64,000 bases of DNA, from contig JADJPA010000001.1 in NCBI GenBank assembly GCA_016713505.1, positions 2,183,501 to 2,247,500 on the forward strand, written 5' to 3'. The notes under the pieces are model-generated. The model was not told the origin of the DNA. It ran no database searches and worked only from the letters and a program-made list of their open reading frames with translations. Made by a program: the position numbers and the translations under genes. Every line of letters begins with the position of its first letter. The stretch's first letter is position 1. Below are positions 45,797-54,898 of the stretch, in pieces. Source of the stretch: Candidatus Competibacteraceae bacterium. Lineage in GTDB: Bacteria > Pseudomonadota > Gammaproteobacteria > Competibacterales > Competibacteraceae.

Positions 45797-47026
45797 CGCT
45801 GACGGCTCCTGAGCGAGCGCGGCATCGACCAGTTCGATCCAATGCCGGACCGGCGTCCGGCCGGCGCCGTTCAAATGAGTTTGGCAACCGACATTGGCGG
45901 TGACGATGGTTTCCGGTTGGCCGCTTTCCAGTGCGTCCAGCTTGCGGTCGCGCAGCGCGGTCGCGATTTCCGGCTGGGTCAGCGCGTAGGTTCCCGCCGA
46001 GCCGCAGCAGAGGTGGCCGTCGGACACGGCGGTAAGTTCGAAACCGAGCCGTCGCAAGACCTCTTCCACCGCGCCGCCGAGCTTCTGGGCGTGCTGCAAG
46101 GTACAGGGACAGTGGACCGCGAGCCGTCCGCCGCCACGCAACTTCAGCACATCGAGCGGCTCGGCGCGCAGCACTTCGACCAGATCCTTGGCCAGTTCGC
46201 CGACGCGCGCGGCTTTGGCCGCATAGCGTGAATCGTCTTGCAGCAACTCACCGTAATCCTTGATGAAAGCGCCGCAGCCGCTGGCGGTCTGGACGATGGT
46301 TTCCGCGCCGGCTTCGATAGCCGGCCACCAGGCGTCGATAGTGCGGCGCGCGCGATCGCGGGCCGCATCTTGGGCGTTCAGGTGGAAATCGATAGCGCCG
46401 CAGCAACCGCCTCCGGTAGTGGGCACGACCGAAATGCCGAGCCGGTCGAGCACGCGCGCCGCCGCCGCATTGGTGTTCGGCGACAGTTCGGGCTGAGCGC
46501 AGCCTTCCAGCATCAGCACGCGGCGAGCGTGGCGTAGCGGCGGACGTTCGCGCGCGGGCGCGGCGCGCGGCGGCAATTTTGCCGACAACGATTCCGGCAA
46601 CAGGGGCCGGACGAGCTTGCCAGCCCGCGCCAGCGTCTTGAACACGGTGGGATGGGGCACGACGGTGCGCAACAGGCGGCGTTGCAGGCGCTGGCCGACC
46701 GGACGCGCCACCAGCATTTCCACGGTCTTGCGGCCGATATCGAGCAATTTATGGTATTGCACCCCGGAGGGACAGGTGGTTTCGCAACTGCGACAGGTCA
46801 GACAACGGTCCAGATGTTCGAGCGTGCTGGTGCTCGCTTCGCCGGTTTCGAACATCTGTTTCATCAGATAGATGCGCCCGCGCGGGCCGTCGAGTTCATC
46901 GCCCAGCAGTTGATAGGTCGGGCAGGTGGCGTTGCAGAAACCGCAGTGTACGCAAGCCCGCAACACGGTTTCGACCACCTTGCCGTCCGGCGTATCGCGG
47001 AGCCAGTCAACCAGTTGCGTGTCCAT
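45785..47026 (-). CDS. glcF: Glycolate oxidase iron-sulfur subunit
   Basis: GlcF passes electrons from glycolate oxidation to the respiratory chain. The 413-residue protein has two cluster motifs, CVHCGFCNATCP and CLTCRSCETTCP, then two CCG domains (GGCCGAIDFH, LCCGSAGTY). The ATG overlaps the glcE stop by one base (TGATG) with GGAG upstream. It is the last gene of glcD-glcE-glcF. Confidence 0.97.
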   Translation of the reverse strand: MDTQLVDWLRDTPDGKVVETVLRACVHCGFCNATCPTYQLLGDELDGPRGRIYLMKQMFETGEASTSTLEHLDRCLTCRSCETTCPSGVQYHKLLDIGRKTVEMLVARPVGQRLQRRLLRTVVPHPTVFKTLARAGKLVRPLLPESLSAKLPPRAAPARERPPLRHARRVLMLEGCAQPELSPNTNAAAARVLDRLGISVVPTTGGGCCGAIDFHLNAQDAARDRARRTIDAWWPAIEAGAETIVQTASGCGAFIKDYGELLQDDSRYAAKAARVGELAKDLVEVLRAEPLDVLKLRGGGRLAVHCPCTLQHAQKLGGAVEEVLRRLGFELTAVSDGHLCCGSAGTYALTQPEIATALRDRKLDALESGQPETIVTANVGCQTHLNGAGRTPVRHWIELVDAALAQEPSASIR

Positions 47027-48141
47027 CAAAGCTCCGCATACATCCGGCCACGGTTGAACACGCCCGCCGGGTCGAAGCGCTGTTTGAGCGCGCGGTGGAT
47101 GCGCAGCAGAGGGGCGGATAGCGGGGTAAAAACAGCGCCGGCGTCACGGCCGGACGGGGCGCGAAACAGGGTGGCGTGACCGCCGCGAGCGACGGCGAGC
47201 GCGCGAAGTTCGGCCAGCCGGCTCGGCTCGGTCCGACACCAGCGCTGCGCGCCACCCCACTCGATCAGAGGCGGTCCGGGCAAGGGGATGACTGGAGTAC
47301 CGGCCGGCAGCGCCAGACGGATCAGCGCGGCGGAACCCAGCGCGAAAAACGCAGCGGTCTGATCGCGCAGGCCGGTCCAAAAAGCCAGCGCCTCGCCCTC
47401 CTCCAGCACCTCGCCGCCGAGCGTCCGACGAGCGGCGGCGACCGCCGGTCCGGCCCCGGACAAGCGCAGCCGCAACGCGCCTTCGAACCAGGCGCTGGCC
47501 GAAATCGGCAAGGACTGGCCAGCCCAGCCCTCAAACCGGTCGAAAGCCTCCGCTTCCGACAAGTCGAAGTGCAGCGTCGCTTCCTCAAGGGGTCTGGGCA
47601 AGACTTTTAGCGAGACCTCCACCAGCACGCCGAGGCAACCGAGGCTACCGGCGAGCAAGCGGGAAACGTCGTAGCCGGCCACGTTCTTCATGACCTGTCC
47701 GCCGAAGTTCAGCAGTTCGCCCTTGCCGTCCAGGAGCCGCGCGCCGAGAACGAAATCGCGCACCGCGCCGACCGCCATCCGGCGTGGGCCGGACAAGCCG
47801 GCGGCCACCACGCCGCCCAAGGTCGGCGAACCGCCAAACCGGGGCGGCTCGAAAGCCAGCAGCTGACCGCGCTCGGCCAACGCGGCGTCGATTTCGGCCA
47901 GAGGCGTGCCGCAGCGCGCGGCGATCACCAATTCGGTCGGCTCGTAGTCGATAATGCCCTGGTAGGCAGCGGTGGCCAGCGTCTCGCCCGCGCTGGGGCG
48001 ACCGTAAAAAGACTTACTGCGCCCGCCTTCGATCACCAAGGCTGTTCCTTGGGCGACGGCGGAACGCACCTGTTCTTGCCAGTTCGCCAGCACCGGATCG
48101 GCGGGACGGCCGGCCGCTACGGTTCGAATGCCCAAGTTCAT
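47026..48141 (-). CDS. glcE: Glycolate oxidase subunit GlcE
   Basis: GlcE is an FAD-binding subunit homologous to the N-terminal part of GlcD. The 371-residue product shows GGSPTLGGVVAAGLSGPRR and GGQVMKNVAGYDVSRLLAGSLG. The start at MNLGIRTVAAG overlaps the glcD stop (ATGA); the frame is open upstream inside glcD without homology. Confidence 0.96.
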   Translation of the reverse strand: MNLGIRTVAAGRPADPVLANWQEQVRSAVAQGTALVIEGGRSKSFYGRPSAGETLATAAYQGIIDYEPTELVIAARCGTPLAEIDAALAERGQLLAFEPPRFGGSPTLGGVVAAGLSGPRRMAVGAVRDFVLGARLLDGKGELLNFGGQVMKNVAGYDVSRLLAGSLGCLGVLVEVSLKVLPRPLEEATLHFDLSEAEAFDRFEGWAGQSLPISASAWFEGALRLRLSGAGPAVAAARRTLGGEVLEEGEALAFWTGLRDQTAAFFALGSAALIRLALPAGTPVIPLPGPPLIEWGGAQRWCRTEPSRLAELRALAVARGGHATLFRAPSGRDAGAVFTPLSAPLLRIHRALKQRFDPAGVFNRGRMYAEL

Positions 48142-49652
48142 GGCTTGACCCCCGCTGCTTGATGCCGACCGTTGCGACGCTGGCCACCACCGGTCTGACG
48201 GTATTCCCGGCACCGGGCGATGGTCGGAATCACCTTGCCCGGATTGAGCAGTCCCAACGGATCGAACGCCTCCTTAACGCCGGCGAACGCGGCCAGCTCC
48301 TCCGGCGTGAACTGCACGCACATCTGCGCCAGCTTTTCGATGCCGACCCCGTGTTCGCCGGTGATGGTGCCGCCGAGCGCGACCGACAGTTCGAGGACGT
48401 CCGCGCCGAACGCCAGCGCCCGCGCCACTTCCTCCTTATCGCTGGCGTCGAACATGATCAGCGGATGCAAGTTGCCGTCGCCGGCATGAAAGACGTTGGC
48501 ACAGCGCAGACGGTATTTCTGTTCCATCGCCGCGATGGCCGAGAGCATCTCCCCCAGCCGCTTGCGCGGAATGGTGCCGTCCATGCACAAATAATCGGGC
48601 GTGAGGCGGCCGACCGCCGGAAAAGCGGCCTTGCGACCCGCCCATAACCTCAAGCGTTCGGCCTCGTTTTGCGAAACATGGATGTGCCGGACGCCGGCCG
48701 CTTCCAGTACCTGTCGGACCCGCTCGATCTCGTGGCGCACCTCATCCGGCGCGCCGTCCGATTCGCACAACAGCACCGCCGCCGCCGCGGTATCGTAACC
48801 GGCGCGGGCGAACGGCTCGACCGCCGCGATAGCCTGTCGGTCCATCATTTCCAGACCGGCCGGAATGATGCCGGCGGCGATGATCGCCGCCACCGCGTCG
48901 CAGGCCGCCGCCACCGTGGCAAAGGAGGCCATGACAACTTGCGCGGTTTCCGGCTTCGGCGTCAGCCGCACGGTGATTTCGGTGGCGACCGCGAGCATTC
49001 CTTCGGAACCGTTGATGGCCGCCAGCAGATCGAAACCGGGCGAATCGGGCGCTTTGCTCCCGAAAGTCACTTCATCGACGCCCTCTTCCGACAGGACCAA
49101 AGCGCGCACCGCCAGCACGTTGTGAACGGTCAACCCGTACTTGAGGCAATGCACGCCCCCGGAATTCTCGGCGACGTTGCCGCCCAGGGTGCAGGCGATC
49201 TGCGAGGAAGGATCGGGTGCGTAATACAGGTTGAAGGGGGCCGCCGCTTCCGACAGCGCGAGGTTGCGCACGCCCGGCTGGACCCGCGCCAGCCGCGCTG
49301 TGGGGTCGATTTCCAGAATCTTCATGAAGCGCGCCAGCGATACGACGATGCCCTCGGCATGCGGCATGGCGCCGCCCGAAAGGCCCGTTCCGGCGCCGCG
49401 CGCCACCACCGGCACGCGGTGCTTGCGACAGATCTCCAGCACCGCTTTCAATTCAGCCTCGGTGCGCGGCAAGGCCACCGCCTGGGGCAACTGGCGGTAG
49501 GCGGGCAGGCCGTCGCACTCGTAAGGCCGCACCTCCTCCACGCGATCCAGCAGGCTCAGGCCGGGCAACGCGGTCCGTAACTCGGCCAACATGAGGGCGC
49601 AATCCGGCGGTTTCGGGACAGCGCCGGCGGGCTGGTCGTGGAGCGCGTTCAT
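48138..49652 (-). CDS. glcD: Glycolate oxidase subunit GlcD
   Basis: GlcD is the catalytic FAD subunit that oxidises glycolate to glyoxylate. The 504-residue protein has the PCMH-type FAD domain (VARGAGTGLSGGAMP, GGNVAENSGGVHCLKYGLT) and the C-terminal FAD-oxidase cap (HAGDGNLHPLI, GEHGVGIEKL). The ATG has AGGAGG 8 nt upstream. No glcG, aceB or GlcC-type regulator lies next to it. Confidence 0.97.
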   Translation of the reverse strand: MNALHDQPAGAVPKPPDCALMLAELRTALPGLSLLDRVEEVRPYECDGLPAYRQLPQAVALPRTEAELKAVLEICRKHRVPVVARGAGTGLSGGAMPHAEGIVVSLARFMKILEIDPTARLARVQPGVRNLALSEAAAPFNLYYAPDPSSQIACTLGGNVAENSGGVHCLKYGLTVHNVLAVRALVLSEEGVDEVTFGSKAPDSPGFDLLAAINGSEGMLAVATEITVRLTPKPETAQVVMASFATVAAACDAVAAIIAAGIIPAGLEMMDRQAIAAVEPFARAGYDTAAAAVLLCESDGAPDEVRHEIERVRQVLEAAGVRHIHVSQNEAERLRLWAGRKAAFPAVGRLTPDYLCMDGTIPRKRLGEMLSAIAAMEQKYRLRCANVFHAGDGNLHPLIMFDASDKEEVARALAFGADVLELSVALGGTITGEHGVGIEKLAQMCVQFTPEELAAFAGVKEAFDPLGLLNPGKVIPTIARCREYRQTGGGQRRNGRHQAAGVKP

Positions 49653-49903
49653 GAGCTGAGCCTCCTTTTGGTCGTTGGCGTGGAACCGCGCGCGGCCGCA
49701 TCGACTTGGATACCGAACAAACGGTCTGGGTTTCACCAGCACTCCAGCGGCCTTGTCTCGCTGCCGCCGGTTGCAGACCTGGTTACAAATGCAATCAAAT
49801 TCAACAATTAAGAAATCATTGCGAAATCCCTAAAACCCTATAGTGCGCCCGACGGATGACGAAAGACAGTGATGTTCCTGCAACTATCTCGTGGAGACAG
49901 ATC

Positions 49904-50182
49904 ATGAAAACCTTAGTTATTGCTATCGCGCTGGGCTTGGCCGGCGGTCTTGCCAGCGCGGCTCACGCCGAGTCCTTCAACGACCGCGGTGAAGACTTCA
50001 TCGCCAGCGTCAAGCCCGACCCCAGAACGCAACGCCAACCGGTTGGCATCCTGCTGAGCGGCTTCAACGACCGCAGCGAGGCGTATGCGGTCAGGGTCGC
50101 CGCCACTCCCAACAAGCCTTTGAACGATATTCGCATCACGCACTCAGGCTTCAACGATCACAGCCACATTAACGTTTATTGA
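49904..50182 (+). CDS. Small secreted protein with three 29-residue FNDR repeats
   Basis: The 92-residue precursor has a signal peptide (MKTLVIAIALGLAGGLASAAHA) and a 70-residue mature part. The motif FNDR/FNDH recurs at residues 25, 54 and 83, an exact 29-residue period, each preceded by S or SG. GGAG lies 8 nt before the ATG. I do not recognise the family. The gene is free-standing, with a hairpin after it. Confidence 0.82.
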   Translation: MKTLVIAIALGLAGGLASAAHAESFNDRGEDFIASVKPDPRTQRQPVGILLSGFNDRSEAYAVRVAATPNKPLNDIRITHSGFNDHSHINVY

Positions 50183-50189
50183 GCCCCAG

Positions 50190-50210
50190 ACCCCCGGCCT
50201 CGCCGGGGGT
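50190..50210 (+). terminator. Hairpin after the FNDR-repeat gene
   Basis: A perfect 9-bp stem ACCCCCGGC/GCCGGGGGT with a CTC loop starts 7 bp after the stop codon. The following bases TCGATCA are not T-rich, so termination efficiency is uncertain. Confidence 0.45.
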
Positions 50211-50214
50211 TCGA

Positions 50215-50589
50215 TCAATCCAAACCGGGGCCATTCAACGGGCAAGCAGCGTTGCTGGAGCGGTGAGCCGCCAGCGACTTCATGGCGCGGGCAGCCTGTT
50301 CGCGGGTGTAGAAGCGGCCTCGGCGCAGGAATCCCGCGACCACCGAATCCTTGACGGCGACCACCCGTCCCGAAGGGCGCTGGCGCCGCACCCACTCCTC
50401 GGGCAAGCCATCCAGCAAATGCATGGGTGCAGGCGCGCCGTTGCTGAAGCGGGCGACTTCCACCGATCCGCTTTCGGCATCGTAAAAGGCCGGCAAAAAA
50501 CCGCTGGATCGGTTGCCCTGACTCACGCCGCCGGTGCCGGCAAAAACCGAGTTTTCCTGGCGAAGCCGCTCGGGTGTTAGTGCGTTCAT
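50215..50589 (-). CDS. Conserved hypothetical protein
   Basis: The 124-residue protein starts MNALTPERLRQENSVF with AGGAGG just upstream. It is soluble, without signal or membrane segment, and has a Gly/Ser-rich opening, a central strand-rich part (FYDAESGSVEVARFSNG) and a basic helix (GRFYTREQAARAMKSL). I do not recognise a characterised family. The frame is open for another 87 codons upstream, but without a better start signal. It diverges from the ABC transporter genes. Confidence 0.7.
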   Translation of the reverse strand: MNALTPERLRQENSVFAGTGGVSQGNRSSGFLPAFYDAESGSVEVARFSNGAPAPMHLLDGLPEEWVRRQRPSGRVVAVKDSVVAGFLRRGRFYTREQAARAMKSLAAHRSSNAACPLNGPGLD

Positions 50590-50831
50590 GGCGTCCTCCT
50601 GCTCCGACAACGGTCGATGACAACCCAGTAGCGAATCCAGCAAACGGCCGTCTTCGTTTTGCAACCAACAACCAGCAACAGCGGCGACGGTCCAGCGCTT
50701 GCCGTTCATGACCTGTAAGCTACGACCGGAAAATTTCAGCCTGATTTCTCGACTTCGGAACTTTATTTCAACTGTTTCAGTCCCTGCTGCAACCCCAAAA
50801 CAACCCGACACGATGGACGATATCCCCAGCG
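50590..50831. other. Divergent intergenic region before the ABC exporter
   Basis: This 242-bp gap lies between the divergent hypothetical gene and the ABC ATPase. A minus-strand frame stays open across it, but I see no homology. It presumably contains promoters for both sides; no clear operator was recognised. Confidence 0.35.
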
Positions 50832-51767
50832 ATGAACGCCTATGAACCAAAAACGCCGGAAGAACCGGTCCTGCTGGCGGTCGGGCTCGTCAAGCAATTC
50901 GCCGGCCGTCGCGTCGTCGATGGCGTGGGCTTGAGTTGCCAGGCCGGTCAGGTGTTAGGTGTGCTGGGCGCGAACGGAGCCGGCAAGACCACCACCTTGC
51001 GGATGTGCTACGGCTTTCTTCAACCCGACGCCGGCACGATTCGGATAGCGGGCACCGACCGCCGCGCCGATCCCGAAACGGCGTCCCGGCGCGTGGGCGT
51101 CTGCACCCAGGACGACACCTTCGACAACGATTTCACGGTGCGCGGCAATCTGGAGCAGGTCAGCCGTTACTTTCGGCTCCGACCGACCGCGCGGGCGGGA
51201 CGGATCGGCGCGCTGCTGGAGCGCTTCGGCCTGGATCGCTACGCGAACGACAAACCCGAAATCCTCTCCGGCGGCTACCGGCGCCGGCTGATGCTGGCCC
51301 GCGCCCTGGTCCACGAACCGCGCTTGCTGTTTTTGGACGAACCGACCACGGGGCTGGACCCGCAAGCCCGGCTGGAAGTCTGGGAGTTGATCGACACCCT
51401 GCGGCGCGACGGCTTGGGCATCGTGCTGACCACCCATTACATGGAGGAAGCCGAGCGGCTGTCCGACGAGCTGCTGGTGCTGCGCGAAGGCCGGACGGTG
51501 GCGGCCGGCCAATCGCCGACCGTGCTGGGGGATCTGGTCGGCGAGCACATGCTGGTGCTGGACGCCCGCGATCCGGCCGCGCCGGCGGTCCGCGAGTGGG
51601 CGCGCCAAGCCGGTTTGTCGGAACCCAGCCGGGTACTTTCCAGTTTGCATCTGGCGCTGGATGGACCGGGCCTCGCGCGGTTCAGCGCCCGCTTCGGCGA
51701 GCTGCGCTTCGAGGTCCGCCCGCCCACGCTGGACGATCTGTTCCTGAAACTGGCCCAAAAATCATGA
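50832..51767 (+). CDS. ABC exporter ATP-binding protein (NodI-type)
   Basis: The 311-residue ATPase has Walker A GANGAGKTT (46-54), signature LSGGYRRR and Walker B LLFLDEPTTGLDP. The C-terminal ~90 residues after the nucleotide domain are a short extension as in NodI and other ABC-2 exporters. Its stop overlaps the permease start (ATGA at 51764). It should power the adjacent permease. In rhizobia NodIJ export lipochitooligosaccharides; the substrate here is unknown. Confidence 0.93.
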   Translation: MNAYEPKTPEEPVLLAVGLVKQFAGRRVVDGVGLSCQAGQVLGVLGANGAGKTTTLRMCYGFLQPDAGTIRIAGTDRRADPETASRRVGVCTQDDTFDNDFTVRGNLEQVSRYFRLRPTARAGRIGALLERFGLDRYANDKPEILSGGYRRRLMLARALVHEPRLLFLDEPTTGLDPQARLEVWELIDTLRRDGLGIVLTTHYMEEAERLSDELLVLREGRTVAAGQSPTVLGDLVGEHMLVLDARDPAAPAVREWARQAGLSEPSRVLSSLHLALDGPGLARFSARFGELRFEVRPPTLDDLFLKLAQKS

Positions 51768-52579
51768 TGTTCCATTACCGCGCCGCCTTCCAGTGGCAAA
51801 GTCGCGCCGTTTTGGGCCGGCACCTGACCGTGTACCGCCGTAACTGGTATACCGCCGCGCTGCCGCCGTTGTTCGAACCCATCATCCTGCTGCTGGCGTT
51901 CGGGGTGGGACTGGGCGGTTTCATTCCCGAATTCGCCTGGCGCGGGCGGCCCGTACCCTATCTGGCCTATCTGGCGCCCGGCATGTTGGCCTACACCGCG
52001 TTCATGACCGCCTTCTTTCAAGCGTTGTTCGCGGCCTACATCCGAATGCATTACCAGAAAACCTGGGAAGGGCAACTCATCACCCAGGTGCGGCTGGAGC
52101 ATGTGGTTTGGGGCGAGGTGCTGTGGGCCGCCACCCTGGGCACTTTCTATGCCCTGATCGTGATTCTGGTGCTGGCGGGGTTCTCGCTGACCGGCTGGCT
52201 GCACCTGCACTGGCCCAGCGCGCTGCTGGTGTTGCCGCTGCTGTTTCTGGCCGCGCTGGCCTTCGCTGCGTTGGGGCTCTTGTTCACGGCGCTGGTGCCC
52301 AGCATCGACCACATGAATATCCCGTTCTTTCTGGTTATCATGCCGCTGGCTTTCGCCAGCAGCACCTACTTCCCGCTGGAAAGCGACTCGCTCTGGATTC
52401 AGGCTTGGCTGACGCTGAACCCTTTGCACCATCTGGCGGAAGGGGTCCGTTTCCTGCTGCTGGCCGGCGAGCTGAACCAACACTTGGCGGTGGCCTGCGG
52501 GCTGTTTTTGCTGATGATCTTGACCCTCATCCCCATCGACGAGCGGCTGTTGCGGAAGCGAGTGTTGGGAGAGGATTGA
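51764..52579 (+). CDS. ABC-2 type exporter permease (NodJ-type)
   Basis: The 271-residue membrane protein has six hydrophobic segments and NodJ-like motifs: LAPGMLAYTAFMTAFFQA, RMHYQKTWEGQLITQ and GEVLWAATLGTFYA. It pairs with the upstream ATPase; start and stop codons overlap. Export of a polysaccharide, oligosaccharide or glycolipid is plausible, but drug-type substrates also occur in the family. Confidence 0.92.
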   Translation: MMFHYRAAFQWQSRAVLGRHLTVYRRNWYTAALPPLFEPIILLLAFGVGLGGFIPEFAWRGRPVPYLAYLAPGMLAYTAFMTAFFQALFAAYIRMHYQKTWEGQLITQVRLEHVVWGEVLWAATLGTFYALIVILVLAGFSLTGWLHLHWPSALLVLPLLFLAALAFAALGLLFTALVPSIDHMNIPFFLVIMPLAFASSTYFPLESDSLWIQAWLTLNPLHHLAEGVRFLLLAGELNQHLAVACGLFLLMILTLIPIDERLLRKRVLGED

Positions 52580-52640
52580 CGGTTTTTCGGAGCATCGCCT
52601 TGAAAACGCGCGTCTCGAAGGCATCATAAGAATTTGAATC

Positions 52641-54815
52641 ATGAGCCTTTTTAAATTACGTACCGCATGTGCGTTCGCTATTGTTGCTTTATGCGCCAGC
52701 CTTACGCCAAGCCATGCGGCGCCTGTTGTCAACGTTACCGTCGACCTTCGCGCCGGTCCCGTCAACACGTTCATTCCCGCCCGCGCGTTGGGCGCTGGGG
52801 TAGACGGCCACTCGCGCGGCGACAGCGCGGCCATCTATCAGCCGGCAACCCTGCGCGCGATGCGCTCGGCGGGCCTGGGAGCGCTCAGCTACCGGCTGCG
52901 CACCGAACTGGCGATCGAGGCTTGGCACTGGAATCCGCGCGGGCGGTGGAGCGACCGCCCGCGCGCCCGAGGCTACTGGACCTCCGACGACCGGCCGGGC
53001 GCTCCGATCCTGACCTCCTACGGCTATCGCTTGCCGCGCCGCGGCAACTCCATCGATCAGGCCGAAAACAACGGTTACTCGCGACTCGGCGATGGCGATT
53101 TAGCCACCTTCTGGAAGAGCAATCCCTACCTGGAGCGCCGTTACACCGGCGAAGACAGCCGCCGCCATCCCCAGTGGTTGATGGCCGACTTGGGCCGTCG
53201 CACGCCGGTGGACGGCATTCGCATCGCCTGGGGTAACCCGTATGCGGTGCGCTACACGGTGCAGTACTGGGACGGCGAAGACCCGCAAGACCCGGACGAA
53301 TATCCCGACGGCCGCTGGCAACCCTTTCCTGAAGGCGCGGTCTTGCAAGGTCGTGGCGGCGACGTTAGCTTACGCTTGAGCCAACAGCCCATCGCCGTGC
53401 GTTTCCTGCGGATCGTGTTGGAAGAAGCCTCCCACACCGCCCCGCCGACCGCCAACGATCCGCGCGATGCGCTCGGCTATGCGGTGCGGGAAATTTACCT
53501 CGGCACGCTGGATGCCACCGGCCAACTCCGCGACGCGGTGCGCCACGGTAAATCCCGCGAGACCCAGACCCGGTTTTTCGTTTCCTCCACCGATCCCTGG
53601 CACCGCGCCAGCGATCTGGACAAAACGGTGGAACAGCCGGGCATCGATCGAGTATTGGCCAGCGGCCTGACTCGCGGCTTGCCGGTGTTGATGGCGGTAG
53701 GCGCGCTCTACGACACGCCAGACAACGCGGCCGCCCTGCTGCGCTATCTGCGCCGGCGCGGCTATCCCCTGCGGGGTATCGAAGTCGGCGAGGAGCCGGA
53801 CGGTCAGTACGCGGCACCGGAGGATTACGGCGCGCTCTACCTGCAAACGGCGGCGGCGCTGCGCGCAATCGATCCAACCATCCCCCTGGGCGGCCCTTCG
53901 TTCCAATCGCTCTGGGATCAACCCATGATGGCGTGGTCGGGAACCGCGGTAGCGCCCGACCGGCCTTGGCTGGCTCGTTTGCTGGGTTATTTGCAAGCAC
54001 GAAACCGCCAGGCGGCACTGCAATTCTTGTCCTTCGAGTGGTATCCCTTCGATGAGGTTTGCGAGCCGCCAGCGGCGCACTTGCAACAGGCGGCAGCGCT
54101 GCTGGCTTCCGGGATAGCAGAGCTTTACCGGCAAGGATTAGCGCGCGACATCCCGCTCTATATCACCGAATACGGCTATTCCGCGTTCTCTGCTCAGGCG
54201 GAAGTCGATCTGACCGGCGCCTTGTTCAACGCCGATACCGTGGGAACCTTCCTGACCCTCGGCGGCGCAACCGCCTATCTGTACGGCTACGAGCCCAGCC
54301 CGATTTATCAGGGGCCGGACTGTGAAACCTGGGGTAACAACACCCTGTTTTTAGCGGACGAGCGCCGCCGGATTTTGGCGCGCACCGCAACTTATCACGC
54401 CGCAACCTTATTGAACCGCCAATGGGTAGGGAACCCGACCCAGGCCCATGAGGTTTATCCGGCCAGACTGGATAATACTATTTCAGATGACCCATCGCCG
54501 TTGAGCGTTTATGCTGTAAGGCGTCCCGATCGACGATGGGCGATTTTGGCAATCAACAAGGACCCGGAACGAGACTGGACTATCGCGCTGCGTTTCGCGG
54601 GACCCGGATCCGCTACTATTGCGCCGGTGCTCGGCCCCGCCGATCTTTATCAGTTTTCCGCCGCGCAGTACCGCTGGCAAGCGAACGGCGAGCGCGGGCG
54701 ACCGTCGCGCAGTCGCCCGCCCAAGCACACCCGCCTGACCGACCGCGCTCCGGTGAGCGTGCGGTTACCACCGTGGTCGTTGACGGTGGTTCGAAGCGCG
54801 GGACCGCGATCTTGA
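52641..54815 (+). CDS. Secreted clan GH-A-like glycoside hydrolase with discoidin-type domain
   Basis: The 724-residue protein has a signal peptide (residues 1-27). An N-terminal beta-rich part contains an F5/8 type C-like (discoidin/CBM32) segment at ~137-290 (DGDLATFWKSN, PQWLMADLG, FLRIVL). A TIM-barrel domain then follows (~310-585). Probable catalytic residues are Glu385 in EVGEEPDG as acid/base and Glu510 in YITEYGY as nucleophile, as in clan GH-A (GH39/GH79-like). A C-terminal beta domain ends the protein. Family and substrate are uncertain. It lies 61 bp after the permease and 83 bp before the GH18/CE4/GT2 gene, suggesting a common pathway. Confidence 0.75.
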   Translation: MSLFKLRTACAFAIVALCASLTPSHAAPVVNVTVDLRAGPVNTFIPARALGAGVDGHSRGDSAAIYQPATLRAMRSAGLGALSYRLRTELAIEAWHWNPRGRWSDRPRARGYWTSDDRPGAPILTSYGYRLPRRGNSIDQAENNGYSRLGDGDLATFWKSNPYLERRYTGEDSRRHPQWLMADLGRRTPVDGIRIAWGNPYAVRYTVQYWDGEDPQDPDEYPDGRWQPFPEGAVLQGRGGDVSLRLSQQPIAVRFLRIVLEEASHTAPPTANDPRDALGYAVREIYLGTLDATGQLRDAVRHGKSRETQTRFFVSSTDPWHRASDLDKTVEQPGIDRVLASGLTRGLPVLMAVGALYDTPDNAAALLRYLRRRGYPLRGIEVGEEPDGQYAAPEDYGALYLQTAAALRAIDPTIPLGGPSFQSLWDQPMMAWSGTAVAPDRPWLARLLGYLQARNRQAALQFLSFEWYPFDEVCEPPAAHLQQAAALLASGIAELYRQGLARDIPLYITEYGYSAFSAQAEVDLTGALFNADTVGTFLTLGGATAYLYGYEPSPIYQGPDCETWGNNTLFLADERRRILARTATYHAATLLNRQWVGNPTQAHEVYPARLDNTISDDPSPLSVYAVRRPDRRWAILAINKDPERDWTIALRFAGPGSATIAPVLGPADLYQFSAAQYRWQANGERGRPSRSRPPKHTRLTDRAPVSVRLPPWSLTVVRSAGPRS

Positions 54816-54898
54816 GCGACCGCACCGTGCTTCATCGCCGCCCTTCAACAGCGCCCGCAACCTGACTGACGAACGACTTTCGACCGCAAGCTATCGAC

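Noticed and set aside
50936..51763. Long upstream extension in the permease frame
   Set aside because: It runs through the ATPase gene in another frame; the permease starts at the ATGA overlap at 51764, where homology begins.
51437..52834. 465-codon open frame on the minus strand across the ABC exporter genes
   Set aside because: It is antisense to two well-supported ABC genes, Gln/Arg-rich and without domains.
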